DNA of 64,000 nt from Flavobacteriales bacterium. GTDB taxonomy: Bacteria > Bacteroidota > Bacteroidia > Flavobacteriales > Flavobacteriaceae. Positions 42,922 to 51,726 of the stretch are shown here, in pieces. A program made the position numbers and the translations under genes. The notes below the pieces were generated by a model. The model saw only the letters and a program-made list of their open reading frames with translations. It was not told the origin of the DNA and searched no databases. Location: contig JAFLBS010000001.1 of assembly GCA_017303755.1 (NCBI GenBank), positions 682,001 to 746,000 on the forward strand, read 5' to 3'. Numbering within the stretch: the stretch's first letter is position 1; each line of letters begins with the position of its first letter.

Positions 42922-43461
42922 ATGGAATACTACAACTACATCAAATCACTTCATTTAATTTTTGTTATCACATGGTTTGCTGGTTTGTTTTACATCGTTC
43001 GCTTGTTTGTATACCAAATTGAAGCCAATGAAAAATCATCACCTGAACGCGAAATTTTGCTTCAACAATACAAAATAATGACGTATCGTTTGTGGTTCAT
43101 CATTGCGTGGCCAAGCGCCGTTTTGGCAACACTTTTTGCGGTTTGGTTGTTAGTTTTAATGCCAAGTTGGCTACAAATGCCGTGGATGCATGTAAAATTG
43201 GGATTTGTTTTGGCGTTGTTTTTGTACCACTTTAAATGTCATCAAATTTATTCGCAATTGCAAAGCGATCAATTCAAACATACTTCTAATTTCATGCGAC
43301 TGTGGAATGAAGGCGCGACAATTATATTGTTTGCAGTGGTTTTTTTAGTAATTTTAAAAAATGAATTCAACTGGATCTATGGTGTTGTTGGAATAATTTT
43401 ATTTTCAATTTTGATAATGCTTGGATTCAAATTTTACAAACGAATACGTGAGAAAAAATAA
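42922..43461 (+). CDS. hemJ: protoporphyrinogen oxidase HemJ (CopD-like membrane protein)
   Basis: This 179-residue protein has about four to five membrane helices. The HemJ signature is at the N-terminus: YIKSLHLIFVITWFAGLFYIVRLFVY with the essential His, and later RLWNEGATIILFAVVFLVI with the matching Arg/Asn region. HemJ oxidises protoporphyrinogen IX to protoporphyrin IX in the inner membrane. Its position after hemH, opposite the other haem genes, supports this over a generic CopD function. Confidence 0.9.
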   Translation: MEYYNYIKSLHLIFVITWFAGLFYIVRLFVYQIEANEKSSPEREILLQQYKIMTYRLWFIIAWPSAVLATLFAVWLLVLMPSWLQMPWMHVKLGFVLALFLYHFKCHQIYSQLQSDQFKHTSNFMRLWNEGATIILFAVVFLVILKNEFNWIYGVVGIILFSILIMLGFKFYKRIREKK

Positions 43462-43523
43462 GTTTTCAGTCGCCGTCGCCGTTTTCAAAACTGAGACTAA
43501 AAACTGAGACTGAGACTAAAAAA
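43462..43523. repeat. GAGACT/ACTGAG periodic array
   Basis: After hemJ come ACTGAG and ACTAAAA words spaced 6-7 bases, with a partial inverted copy (GTTTTCAGTC) at the left. The array runs to the base before the histidine kinase ATG region and has no terminator or consensus promoter. Confidence 0.55.
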
Positions 43524-43524
43524 C

Positions 43525-44997
43525 ATGTTTAACTTCTTCAAAATAAAAGCGCTATCACTTCGAATTAGGATTTTCCTATCGATGATTGTTTTGATATTAG
43601 TCGCTTCGGTTTTGATGGCTTCGATTTCGATTATTCAGTTTAAAAACGAAGCGCGTGGTTACCATCAGGAACGTCTCGAACGGAAAGAAACAGCAATTAA
43701 AGAACACATCAATTATGTGCTTTCCAACACCACATATCCATTAACAGAGAACAATTTACCGCTGATTTTTAAAGACGAAATTCACGAGCTTGCCGACATT
43801 CACAACCTCAACCTCAACATCTACAACTTAAAAGGAAAATTGCTTATTTCTTCTAAAGCATCCTTTTCGGTAGATAGCGTTTCACCACCAATTCCGAATT
43901 ATATTTTAAAACTCGTTCAATCCTCAATTGAGAAGCGTTATGTGGATGTGAAAAGCGTAGATGGAATCAAAAACCGCTCTTCGTTCAGTCAAATCAAAGA
44001 TGATAAATTCAAACCGTTGGGAATTCTGAATTTGCCTTATGTGGATGACGATGATTATTACGAAGAAGAACTCCGTGCCTTTTTAATTCGCCTCAGTCAA
44101 GTATATTCATTCATGTTGATTGTAGCCTTTGCTTTGGCGTATTTCTTGGCAAGTTACATCACCAAATCATTGAAAACCATTTCGGATAAAATCAATGAAA
44201 CGAGTTTGAACCAGAAGAACGAAAAAATTGTTATCGAAGCCAACAGCCGTGAAATTAATTCTCTAATTACTGCTTACAATGCAATGGTCGATAAATTAGA
44301 AGAAAGTGCCACCATGTTGGCGCAAAGTGAACGTGAACAAGCCTGGCGCGAAATGGCAAAACAAGTCGCACATGAGATTAAAAATCCGCTTACACCAATG
44401 CGATTGACGGTTCAAAGTTTCCAGAGAAAATTTGATGCCGAAGACCCAAATCTGAAACAAAAACTAGACGATTATACCAAAACATTGATTCAGCAAATTG
44501 ACACCATGAGTTCGGTTGCTTCAGCGTTTTCGAATTTTGCTTCGATGCCTGCACAACAAAATGAAAGCTTGAATGTGGTCGATGTAGTCGAATTAGCTTT
44601 GGATATTTTCAACGAGGACTTCATTCAATTTGAAAGCAATAAAGAAGAAATTATCGCCAAATTGGATCGTACTCAACTGATTCGAATCATCACCAATTTG
44701 GTGAAAAATGCCATACAATCCATTCCCGAAGAACAAGAGTTTAAACGTATTTTAGTTTCGGTGAATGAAGAGAACGAACACGTTTTGATTCAGGTTGAAG
44801 ACAACGGAACAGGCATAGAATTTGAAAATAGAGAACATGTTTTTGAGCCTAAATTCACCACTAAAACAAGCGGAATGGGATTAGGCCTCGGAATTATCAA
44901 AAATATTATTGAAAATTACAAAGGAACTATTACTTTTGAAACTGAACTCGGAAAAGGAACTACATTCACCGTTTCAATTCCGTTAATTGAAAAATAA
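43525..44997 (+). CDS. sensor histidine kinase
   Basis: This 490-residue membrane kinase has two helices (about residues 14-34 and 192-212) flanking a periplasmic sensor region, then a HAMP-like linker. The HisKA domain has the phosphorylated His in VAHEIKNPLTPMRLTVQ (H283). The HATPase domain has NLVKNAIQSIP, DNGTGIE and GMGLGLGIIKNI. Such PtrB/NtrY-like kinases usually pair with a response regulator, but none is encoded beside it here. The signal is unknown. Confidence 0.92.
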   Translation: MFNFFKIKALSLRIRIFLSMIVLILVASVLMASISIIQFKNEARGYHQERLERKETAIKEHINYVLSNTTYPLTENNLPLIFKDEIHELADIHNLNLNIYNLKGKLLISSKASFSVDSVSPPIPNYILKLVQSSIEKRYVDVKSVDGIKNRSSFSQIKDDKFKPLGILNLPYVDDDDYYEEELRAFLIRLSQVYSFMLIVAFALAYFLASYITKSLKTISDKINETSLNQKNEKIVIEANSREINSLITAYNAMVDKLEESATMLAQSEREQAWREMAKQVAHEIKNPLTPMRLTVQSFQRKFDAEDPNLKQKLDDYTKTLIQQIDTMSSVASAFSNFASMPAQQNESLNVVDVVELALDIFNEDFIQFESNKEEIIAKLDRTQLIRIITNLVKNAIQSIPEEQEFKRILVSVNEENEHVLIQVEDNGTGIEFENREHVFEPKFTTKTSGMGLGLGIIKNIIENYKGTITFETELGKGTTFTVSIPLIEK

Positions 44998-45002
44998 TTT
45001 AG

Positions 45003-45172
45003 ACACAAATTTGCTTTGCTTGTTCGCATTCGCTCGGGTCACGAATTATTTTTTTGAAAGAGGAAATTAAAACCTAACCTATTGACTATATAATTATCCT
45101 AAATCAAAATTTGTGGAATAATAACAACTTTTGATTCGTGTAAATTAGTGCAATTCGTGTAAAATTTATAAA
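45003..45172. repeat. degenerate 'attcgtgtaaattagtg' repeat
   Basis: The gap before the enoyl-CoA hydratase holds GATTCGTGTAAATTAGTG and GCAATTCGTGTAAAATTT, which share words with the 18-bp inverted repeat at 25296-25405. It lacks a clear hairpin or promoter. Confidence 0.45.
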
Positions 45173-45174
45173 CT

Positions 45175-45957
45175 ATGAGCTTCGAAAACATCATCGTAAC
45201 TTCTGAAAACGGAATCGGGCAGATTACCATCAATCGCCCATCAAAATTAAATGCTTTGAATGTGGCAACCATACAAGAATTGCACAACGCTTTTGAGCAA
45301 TTGGATGCCAATACCGAAATTAGAGCAATCATCATCACTGGCGAAGGCGAAAAAGCATTTGTTGCTGGCGCGGATATTTCTGAATTTGCTCATTTTTCGG
45401 TTGAAGAAGGCGCACAATTGGCACAACAAGGTCAGGAATTATTATTTGATTTTGTCGAAAATTTACGCACTCCTGTAATTGCTGCAGTTAATGGTTTTGC
45501 ATTGGGTGGCGGATTGGAATTGGCGATGTCGTGTCATTTCAGAGTGGCTTCAGATAATGCCAAAATGGGATTACCTGAAGTTTCATTAGGTGTCATTCCG
45601 GGTTACGGCGGAACACAGCGTTTACCACAATTAGTTGGAAAAGGAAGAGCTATGGAACTAATCATGACTGCTGGAATGATAGATGCTGAAACGGCAAAAT
45701 CATACGGATTAGTGAATCATGTAGTGCCACAAGCCGAACTTTTAGAGTTCACAAAAGGAATTGCAACTAAAATTTTACGCAATTCTCCTGTTGCAATTGG
45801 CCAAGCCATAAAAGCGGTCAATGCTAATTTTAAAGATGGTGTAGATGGATTCAAAACCGAGATTAAATCGTTTGGAAAATGCTTTGGCACCGAAGATTTT
45901 AAAGAAGGAACAACGGCATTTTTAGAAAAACGAAAAGCTGAATTTACAGGAAAATAA
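45175..45957 (+). CDS. enoyl-CoA hydratase/isomerase family protein
   Basis: This 260-residue crotonase-fold enzyme has GEKAFVAGADISEF (oxyanion hole region), NGFALGGGLELAMSC and the catalytic glutamates in LPEVSLGVIPGYGGTQRLPQ. It hydrates 2-enoyl-CoA in fatty acid or related acid breakdown. No beta-oxidation partners are adjacent. The CoA transferase at 23-25 kb could share substrates. Confidence 0.92.
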   Translation: MSFENIIVTSENGIGQITINRPSKLNALNVATIQELHNAFEQLDANTEIRAIIITGEGEKAFVAGADISEFAHFSVEEGAQLAQQGQELLFDFVENLRTPVIAAVNGFALGGGLELAMSCHFRVASDNAKMGLPEVSLGVIPGYGGTQRLPQLVGKGRAMELIMTAGMIDAETAKSYGLVNHVVPQAELLEFTKGIATKILRNSPVAIGQAIKAVNANFKDGVDGFKTEIKSFGKCFGTEDFKEGTTAFLEKRKAEFTGK

Positions 45958-45984
45958 CCGTCACTCAAAACGGTTTGGTGAATA

Positions 45985-46629
45985 CTAAACTTCTCCATCC
46001 CATTCCGCATAAAACTGAGCCAAGAAATGCTCCATAAACGTATGGCGTTGTTCGGCTAGTTTCTTACCTGTTGGAGTGTTCATTTTATCTTTTAAGAGCA
46101 GTAACTTCTCGTAAAAATGATTGAGTGTAGGTGATTCACTGTTTTTGTATTCTTCTTTAGTCATATTCAATTTTGGAGCAATCGCCGGATTGTACAACTG
46201 GCGGTTTTTAAATCCCCCGTAATTGAACGTTCGCGCAATTCCAATCGCACCTAAAGCATCCAATCGATCCGCATCTTGCACAATTTCGAGTTCTTTTGAC
46301 GTAAATTTCTTCTCAAAATTGCCGCCTTTGAACGATATGTTTTCGATGATGTTAATCACATGAACAATACTCTCTTCTGATGCATTTTGTGATTCTAAAA
46401 ACGCACGCGCTACTCTTGGGCCAACGGTTTCGTCGCCATCATTGAACTTACTATCAGCAATGTCATGAAGTAATGCTCCCAATTTTACAATAGTCAAATC
46501 GCAGTCTTCATCTGAAGCAATGAGCAATGCGTTTTTATACACGCGCTCAATGTGAAACCAATCGTGTCCGGCTTCGGCATTTTGGAGTTTTTCTTTTACG
46601 AATACTATGGTATTGTCTATTAATGACAT
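45985..46629 (-). CDS. HD domain-containing phosphohydrolase
   Basis: This 214-residue protein has the HD metal site: HDWFHIERVYKNA (first His), LGALLHDIADSKF (the HD pair) and QDADRLDALGAIGIARTF (distal Asp). The family covers YedJ-like phosphohydrolases of unknown substrate. It is convergent with the enoyl-CoA hydratase gene, 27 bases away, and downstream of a terminator. Confidence 0.9.
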   Translation of the reverse strand: MSLIDNTIVFVKEKLQNAEAGHDWFHIERVYKNALLIASDEDCDLTIVKLGALLHDIADSKFNDGDETVGPRVARAFLESQNASEESIVHVINIIENISFKGGNFEKKFTSKELEIVQDADRLDALGAIGIARTFNYGGFKNRQLYNPAIAPKLNMTKEEYKNSESPTLNHFYEKLLLLKDKMNTPTGKKLAEQRHTFMEHFLAQFYAEWDGEV

Positions 46630-46641
46630 ACAATTGAGGTT

Positions 46642-46671
46642 AAAAAAATCCTCTCTTTTCGGAAAGGATTT
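46642..46671 (-). terminator. terminator of the acyl-ACP desaturase gene
   Basis: AAATCCT (46646-46652) pairs with AGGATTT (46665-46671). On the minus strand a run of seven T follows. It is 29 bases past the desaturase stop. Confidence 0.7.
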
Positions 46672-46699
46672 AGGTCTGTGTTCTATTCTCTTTATTTTA

Positions 46700-47689
46700 T
46701 TATCGTATCAAAGCAGGTTCAACCCATTTGAAAATCTTAGTTTCTTCGGGAAGCACTAATCGTTCTGAAATTTTCGCCATTCTCGAAGGTAACTTCATTA
46801 AATAGTCGCGTGCTTTTTCGGCTTCATCGGTAAGATTAGCAATTTTTGAAATCTCCCATTTGTCAATTAATTTCTGCATGATATCAACATAATCATTAGC
46901 GGTATAAACACCAATTTTTTGAGCTGAATTGGAAAATTCTTCAAAAGCAGTACTGATTTTCTGACCTGATTCTCTTAAAAAATGCGCTGGCATGGTGATC
47001 TTCTGTTTCATCATGTACTGAAACGCCAACATCATTTCGCTTGGATCTACTTTGAAAATCTGATTCACAAATTCGCTGTATGCATGGTGATGACGCATTT
47101 CGTCGCCTGCAATTAATTTACACAATTTAGATAGTTTTTTATCCCCAAAATCTTTGGCAATTTGCGATACTCGATTGTGAGAAACATAGGTTGCCAATTC
47201 TTGAAAACTCGTGTATACAAAGTTTTTATACGGATCTTTTCCAGTTCCGATGTCAAAACCATCGTTGATTAAATGGTGAGTAGTCACTTCTACCTCGCGC
47301 ATGTTCACTCGACCTGATAAGTACAAGTATTTGTTGAGTAAATCGCCGTGACGGTTTTCTTCGCCAGTCCATTCGCGTACCCAGCGCGACCAACCATTTC
47401 TTCCTTCGTTATCCACACCTTCTACTTCCATCAACCAGGATTCGTAAGTTGGAAGCGCTTCTTCAGTAATGGTGTCACCTACCAAAACTACCCAAAAATC
47501 ATAAGGTAATTCTTTGGCAATTTCGCGCAATTCTTTTACGTCTTCGATGAAGTTTTCACTTTCAGAATTAGGTAATAAATCGCTTGGTTGCCAAATTTTA
47601 TCGACTGGAATTAAAAATTGATCAACAAAACTATCGACGTTCTTTTCTAGAAATTGCATAACTTCCAGACGGATGTTTTTTATAGACAT
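46700..47689 (-). CDS. acyl-ACP desaturase
   Basis: This 329-residue soluble diiron enzyme is of the plant stearoyl-ACP desaturase type. The diiron ligands are visible in TGEENRHGDLLNKYLYLS and AGDEMRHHHAYSEF. It introduces a double bond into acyl-ACP, feeding unsaturated fatty acids to membrane lipids. The downstream neighbour in the same strand and theme is PlsC, 52 bases upstream in genome order. A ferredoxin such as that at 18751 could be its donor, which is inference. Confidence 0.92.
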   Translation of the reverse strand: MSIKNIRLEVMQFLEKNVDSFVDQFLIPVDKIWQPSDLLPNSESENFIEDVKELREIAKELPYDFWVVLVGDTITEEALPTYESWLMEVEGVDNEGRNGWSRWVREWTGEENRHGDLLNKYLYLSGRVNMREVEVTTHHLINDGFDIGTGKDPYKNFVYTSFQELATYVSHNRVSQIAKDFGDKKLSKLCKLIAGDEMRHHHAYSEFVNQIFKVDPSEMMLAFQYMMKQKITMPAHFLRESGQKISTAFEEFSNSAQKIGVYTANDYVDIMQKLIDKWEISKIANLTDEAEKARDYLMKLPSRMAKISERLVLPEETKIFKWVEPALIR

Positions 47690-47741
47690 TATATATTAAA
47701 TTTTAGACTTTAGATTTTGAGTGTGCTTTTAAAAATACATT

Positions 47742-48476
47742 TTAGTATTTTAGTGAATTTACGACTGCTGATTCTGTTTTTTGAATCAACTCTTCAAAAG
47801 GATATTCTTTTACAGGAATAGCGTCGTGAATGATGAACTCCATTTTGGTTCCCAATCCCATTGGAAAGGCACCAAATTTAACCATTTTCCAAGAATTATT
47901 AATGGTTATCGGAACCACAACAGCCGAAGGAGCATATTTGCAGAGAATTTTCAATCCGCTTTGAGCAAATTCTTTGGGTTTGCCCGTTTTGCTTCGCGTT
48001 CCTTCTGGGAAAATGACGGCGCTTCTTTTGTGTTTTTCGATGTATTCGCTCAAACCTTTGATGACTGGAATGGCTTGTTTTGGGTCTTTTCGATCTATTA
48101 GAACGGAACCACCATGGCGTAAATTGTATGAAACACTCGGAATTCCTTTTCCTAACTCTTTTTTACTCACAAATTTGGCGTGGTGTTTTCGTAAGTACCA
48201 AATAATTCCGATGATATCAAACAAACTTTGGTGATTGGCAACAAAAATTACAGGAACATTTTCGGGAATACTTTCTTTGTTTTTAAACGAATAGGTTGTT
48301 CCGAGAATATTGGTACATCGCACCAAAAATAAATTCAGATAATCAACGCTGACTTTGTGTGCCTGATAACCAAACACATTAAAACAAATCCACTGAATCG
48401 GATGAAAAATCACTAATGAAAGTCCGAAACACAAATAATACACTACCGAAATGGGATAGGAAATTATCTTTTCCAT
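47742..48476 (-). CDS. plsC: 1-acyl-sn-glycerol-3-phosphate acyltransferase
   Basis: This 244-residue membrane enzyme adds the second acyl chain to make phosphatidic acid. It has an N-terminal hydrophobic region, the catalytic NHQSLFD motif (NHx4D), a VSKKELGKGIPSV block and FPEGTRS. It lies just upstream of the acyl-ACP desaturase gene, a lipid-synthesis pair. Confidence 0.93.
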   Translation of the reverse strand: MEKIISYPISVVYYLCFGLSLVIFHPIQWICFNVFGYQAHKVSVDYLNLFLVRCTNILGTTYSFKNKESIPENVPVIFVANHQSLFDIIGIIWYLRKHHAKFVSKKELGKGIPSVSYNLRHGGSVLIDRKDPKQAIPVIKGLSEYIEKHKRSAVIFPEGTRSKTGKPKEFAQSGLKILCKYAPSAVVVPITINNSWKMVKFGAFPMGLGTKMEFIIHDAIPVKEYPFEELIQKTESAVVNSLKY

Positions 48477-48512
48477 GAATTATAAAAAATTGATGGTAAA
48501 AGTACGGAATAA

Positions 48513-48533
48513 AATTGGGTTTTACTCCCAATT
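48513..48533 (-). terminator. weak terminator at the end of dinB
   Basis: AATTGGG (48513-48519) pairs with CCCAATT (48527-48533), overlapping the dinB stop codon. On the minus strand a short TTATT run follows. Confidence 0.45.
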
Positions 48534-49614
48534 AAAAGTCAAACTTCAACTGAACTACGACAGTTTTTTTGACTTCGGTATTCAAGTTATTGAGTGAAAT
48601 TCCAAGTAATCGAACCGAGTCTTTTAATCGTTCTTGGTAGAGTAATTCTTTGGCGGTTTCAAAAAGCAAGCCTTTATCTGAAATAAAATACGGCAAGGTT
48701 TTGCTTCGAGTTTGCTGGGTAAAATCGGAGTATTTTATTTTTAAAGTGACCGTTTTTCCCGAAATAGAATAGCGTTTGAGTCGTTTTTCAAGTTCTTCTG
48801 CAATTCGTTCCAGTTTTTTTTCCATGAAAATCTCTGAGGTCAAATTTTCATTGAAGGTATGTTCAGCTGCAACTGATTTAGTTGTTCGGTTGGGTTTTAC
48901 TTCACTGTTGTGAATGCCACGAACGATATAATAGTAAAATCCTCCGCTTTTTCCGAAATGTTCTTCGAGGTATTCTTTGGTTTTCGATTTTAGGTCTTTG
49001 CCAGTAAAAATGCCCAATTGGTACATTTTTTCGGTGGTAACTTTCCCGATACCATAGAATTTTTTGACGTCGAGATTTTCTAGAAATTCTTCAACTTCAT
49101 CTGGATTCACCGTTTTTTGACCGTTGGGTTTGTTGTAATCGCTGGCTACTTTGGCTACAAATTTATTGATGGAAATTCCGGCTGATGCGGTAAGACCGAC
49201 TTCTTCAAAAATACGCTGCCGAATTTCCTGTGCTATCAATGAAGCGCTTGGATTTCCTTTTTTGTTTTGAGTAACATCGAGATAGGCTTCGTCAAGGGAA
49301 AGCGGTTCGACCAAATCGGTATAATCGTGAAAAATTTTGCGGATTTTTTTGGAGATTTCTTTGTAGCGATCGAAACGCGGGCGAACAAAAATCAAATCCG
49401 GACACATTTTTTTGGCTTGAACACCACTGACCGCACTTCTCACACCAAATTTTCGGGCTTCGTAACTGGCCGCAGAAACAACTCCGCGCACTTCACTTCC
49501 GCCAACAGCAATGGGTTTTCCTTTGAGTTCAGGATGGTCCATTTGCTCAACCGAAGCGTAGAATGCGTCCATATCTACATGGATTATTTTACGAAGTTTG
49601 ATTTCTGAAAGCAT
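48532..49614 (-). CDS. dinB: DNA polymerase IV (Y-family)
   Basis: This 360-residue translesion polymerase has HVDMDAFYASVEQ (first catalytic Asp), SLDEAYLDVT (second site), SAGISINKFVAKVASDYNKPNGQ and the little-finger domain at the C-terminus. It replicates past damaged bases at low fidelity. The gene follows the Gcr-type membrane protein gene by 5 bases on the same strand, so the two are probably co-transcribed. I see no LexA-type site. Confidence 0.95.
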   Translation of the reverse strand: MLSEIKLRKIIHVDMDAFYASVEQMDHPELKGKPIAVGGSEVRGVVSAASYEARKFGVRSAVSGVQAKKMCPDLIFVRPRFDRYKEISKKIRKIFHDYTDLVEPLSLDEAYLDVTQNKKGNPSASLIAQEIRQRIFEEVGLTASAGISINKFVAKVASDYNKPNGQKTVNPDEVEEFLENLDVKKFYGIGKVTTEKMYQLGIFTGKDLKSKTKEYLEEHFGKSGGFYYYIVRGIHNSEVKPNRTTKSVAAEHTFNENLTSEIFMEKKLERIAEELEKRLKRYSISGKTVTLKIKYSDFTQQTRSKTLPYFISDKGLLFETAKELLYQERLKDSVRLLGISLNNLNTEVKKTVVVQLKFDF

Positions 49615-49619
49615 GATTT

Positions 49620-51647
49620 TTAATTACTTTTAACTGGAAATAAAAAGGCCATTGGTTTGGATTTAAAATACGCCCAAATCGATTGAATTAGCAATTTAAC
49701 CTCTGAAATTGGAATGTCTCTCGATCGAAAAGCCAAGCCTAATGATAATGAAAAACTGACTATAAAATTAACAAATCCGATGATTCCGATACCCAAAATG
49801 GACCAAAAAATAGTCCATTCATCCATCACAAAATTAGTTCCGTATAATCCCAAAGCAAAATTTCCACTGGCAAAAGTGATGTGTCGAATATCCAAATTCA
49901 AACCAAGGAAAATACCAATAGAAGCGGTACTTCCCAAAAAAACACCAAACCAACCATTAGAAACTACTCCAGCCCAATTTCGTTCAAACCATTGAGCAAT
50001 TTGGATTGTTTTTTTCTTTCCTAGACTCATTTTGAGTAACGGATGTTCTTGAATGCGATAGTACAACTGACTGTGTTTGCTTTTGTTCGAGACATTTCCA
50101 GAAATTATTCCAGAAAGAAAAAGAAAAACACCCGCAATAGCAGCATGAAAAATTGAGGCGGATTGAATCGGATTCAAATCAGTAATTAATTTTCCTGCTT
50201 TTTGTGATGCAATATTGGCACCAAATCCTTTATCTATTAACCAAATTATCAATAACGCAACCGGAAAGGCAATCAGTACATTTCCGACGAAGGCAATGAA
50301 TTGGGAGCGAAATAATCGGGCAAATAATTCGGCAAACGATTGGTGCTTTTTCTGACTTTTAGTAATTTTTTTCATCCCAACTTCAATCGCCAAAATTAAT
50401 GCTGATGCGGTCATTGCGGGTTGTTTGGTGGCTAAAGTGAATCCGAGTAAATAAATGGCGATAAATCCTAACGAATAATTCAAACTGTATAAAAGTGCAT
50501 GTCCAAAATCGCTCGTATCCACTTTGGAAAGCAACAATTTGAAGATGCACAAGAATCCAACTATAATGCCACCGCCAATCGATGCTTTTAACATCGAATA
50601 GTATTCAGAAGAAGTTTCGGTGATGTAATGTTCTCCTGTTTTGGCAGTGTGTTGCGTGATTTCATAAGACAAAAGTTGAGTGCTTTCTGAAATCAATTGT
50701 CGGATGTTGTTTTTGCGGCAATTGAATTTGATCAACAACACAACTAATTGAAGAGAATTGTTTAGTTTATCACTGGTTTGGCTTACCGTAAGTAATGGAA
50801 ACAAGATTTTCAAACGATGCAGCTGTTGTCGAATGCGAAGTAAACTCTGATTGACTTGAAGCGAAATTCCAAATTTCGAACTATTTCCAAAAGCTCTATC
50901 AACGTATTCATTACTTTGCTTGTGAAGAATTAGCAGTTGTTTATAATGTTCGTCATCGGGTGAAATGAAATGAACTGAACCTTTTCTAATTTGATCGATA
51001 ATGTGTAAAAGTTCTTTTTCTAGAGCAACGAAAGGGCTTTCTAGGTTTTCATATTCAGGTGTCATCATGAGTACTTCCGAGTCCATGGCGCGGCCACTCA
51101 TGCGTTGTGAAAGTAATCCCATAGTATTCATAAGTTCGGAAAGAGGAGATTTTTCTTTGGCCGATTCGTATATACTGGAAAAATGGAGCATTGAAAACAA
51201 TTCTTTCAGCTCTTCCATCGGAATTTTGGCAATCCAAATGGCATCTGAGCTTTTGTAAAAAATCTGATTTAAAACAAATTCGAGTGTGTCTTTTTCGGGT
51301 TGAAAAGGTAAGACTTTGGCAAAAACTCTTTTTTTGACTTCGTAAAAGAAATCGGTGTTTTGTAGTATTCCAGCATCAGAAAGCAATCGTGAAAATTTTC
51401 TTTCCTGAATAATAGACGAAATTTTTGCTTTGAAAAATTCTTTATAAAATGGATTTTCTCTTAAAAATGTAATTAAATTTGAAAGAGAAACAATTGCTAT
51501 TTTTTTAGGCTGTTTGGGTCGAAAGAAATGAATTAAATCAACCAAAAAGAACAATTCATTGGATGCATCTTGCGTAGGTAATGACGCATGGTTTTCAAAT
51601 AGTTCATGGAGTGATTGAGTCTTTTTAGGAGTTCGGCGTAAATTCAT
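49620..51647 (-). CDS. Gcr-family 'site-specific recombinase' (polytopic membrane protein)
   Basis: This 675-residue protein matches the family annotated as site-specific recombinase Gcr. The N-terminal half (about residues 1-345) is helical and soluble. The C-terminal half has about seven to eight membrane helices (from SIGGGIIVGFLCIFKLLL onward). There is no serine- or tyrosine-recombinase active-site motif. A membrane transport or scaffold role is at least as likely as recombination. It is upstream of dinB in the same operon. Confidence 0.75.
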   Translation of the reverse strand: MNLRRTPKKTQSLHELFENHASLPTQDASNELFFLVDLIHFFRPKQPKKIAIVSLSNLITFLRENPFYKEFFKAKISSIIQERKFSRLLSDAGILQNTDFFYEVKKRVFAKVLPFQPEKDTLEFVLNQIFYKSSDAIWIAKIPMEELKELFSMLHFSSIYESAKEKSPLSELMNTMGLLSQRMSGRAMDSEVLMMTPEYENLESPFVALEKELLHIIDQIRKGSVHFISPDDEHYKQLLILHKQSNEYVDRAFGNSSKFGISLQVNQSLLRIRQQLHRLKILFPLLTVSQTSDKLNNSLQLVVLLIKFNCRKNNIRQLISESTQLLSYEITQHTAKTGEHYITETSSEYYSMLKASIGGGIIVGFLCIFKLLLSKVDTSDFGHALLYSLNYSLGFIAIYLLGFTLATKQPAMTASALILAIEVGMKKITKSQKKHQSFAELFARLFRSQFIAFVGNVLIAFPVALLIIWLIDKGFGANIASQKAGKLITDLNPIQSASIFHAAIAGVFLFLSGIISGNVSNKSKHSQLYYRIQEHPLLKMSLGKKKTIQIAQWFERNWAGVVSNGWFGVFLGSTASIGIFLGLNLDIRHITFASGNFALGLYGTNFVMDEWTIFWSILGIGIIGFVNFIVSFSLSLGLAFRSRDIPISEVKLLIQSIWAYFKSKPMAFLFPVKSN

Positions 51648-51658
51648 AATAAAAAAGT

Positions 51659-51680
51659 ATCGTATTTGTAAAAATACGAT
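51659..51680. promoter_or_regulatory. 9-bp palindrome between divergent genes
   Basis: ATCGTATTT (51659-51667) and AAATACGAT (51672-51680) flank a GTAA loop, 12 bases before the minus-strand gene start and 47 before the plus-strand start. In a 79-base divergent gap this is a candidate operator. A promoter core is not clear on either strand. Confidence 0.4.
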
Positions 51681-51726
51681 TTCTAAATTTCTTTTAGTGG
51701 TAATAAAATATTAAAAATTGAATTTG

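Noticed and set aside
42812-43523. GTTTCAG and ACTGAG arrays as a CRISPR array
   Set aside because: Units are 6-7 bases with no spacers of constant length and no cas genes in the window.
45956-45975. Short hairpin AACCGT/ACGGTT between the enoyl-CoA hydratase and HD genes as a terminator
   Set aside because: The stem is only 6 bp and no T run follows on either strand.
49620-51647. Evidence of a mobile element from the 'site-specific recombinase' label
   Set aside because: No attachment sites, integrase motif, tRNA junction or phage genes; the gene sits among housekeeping genes.
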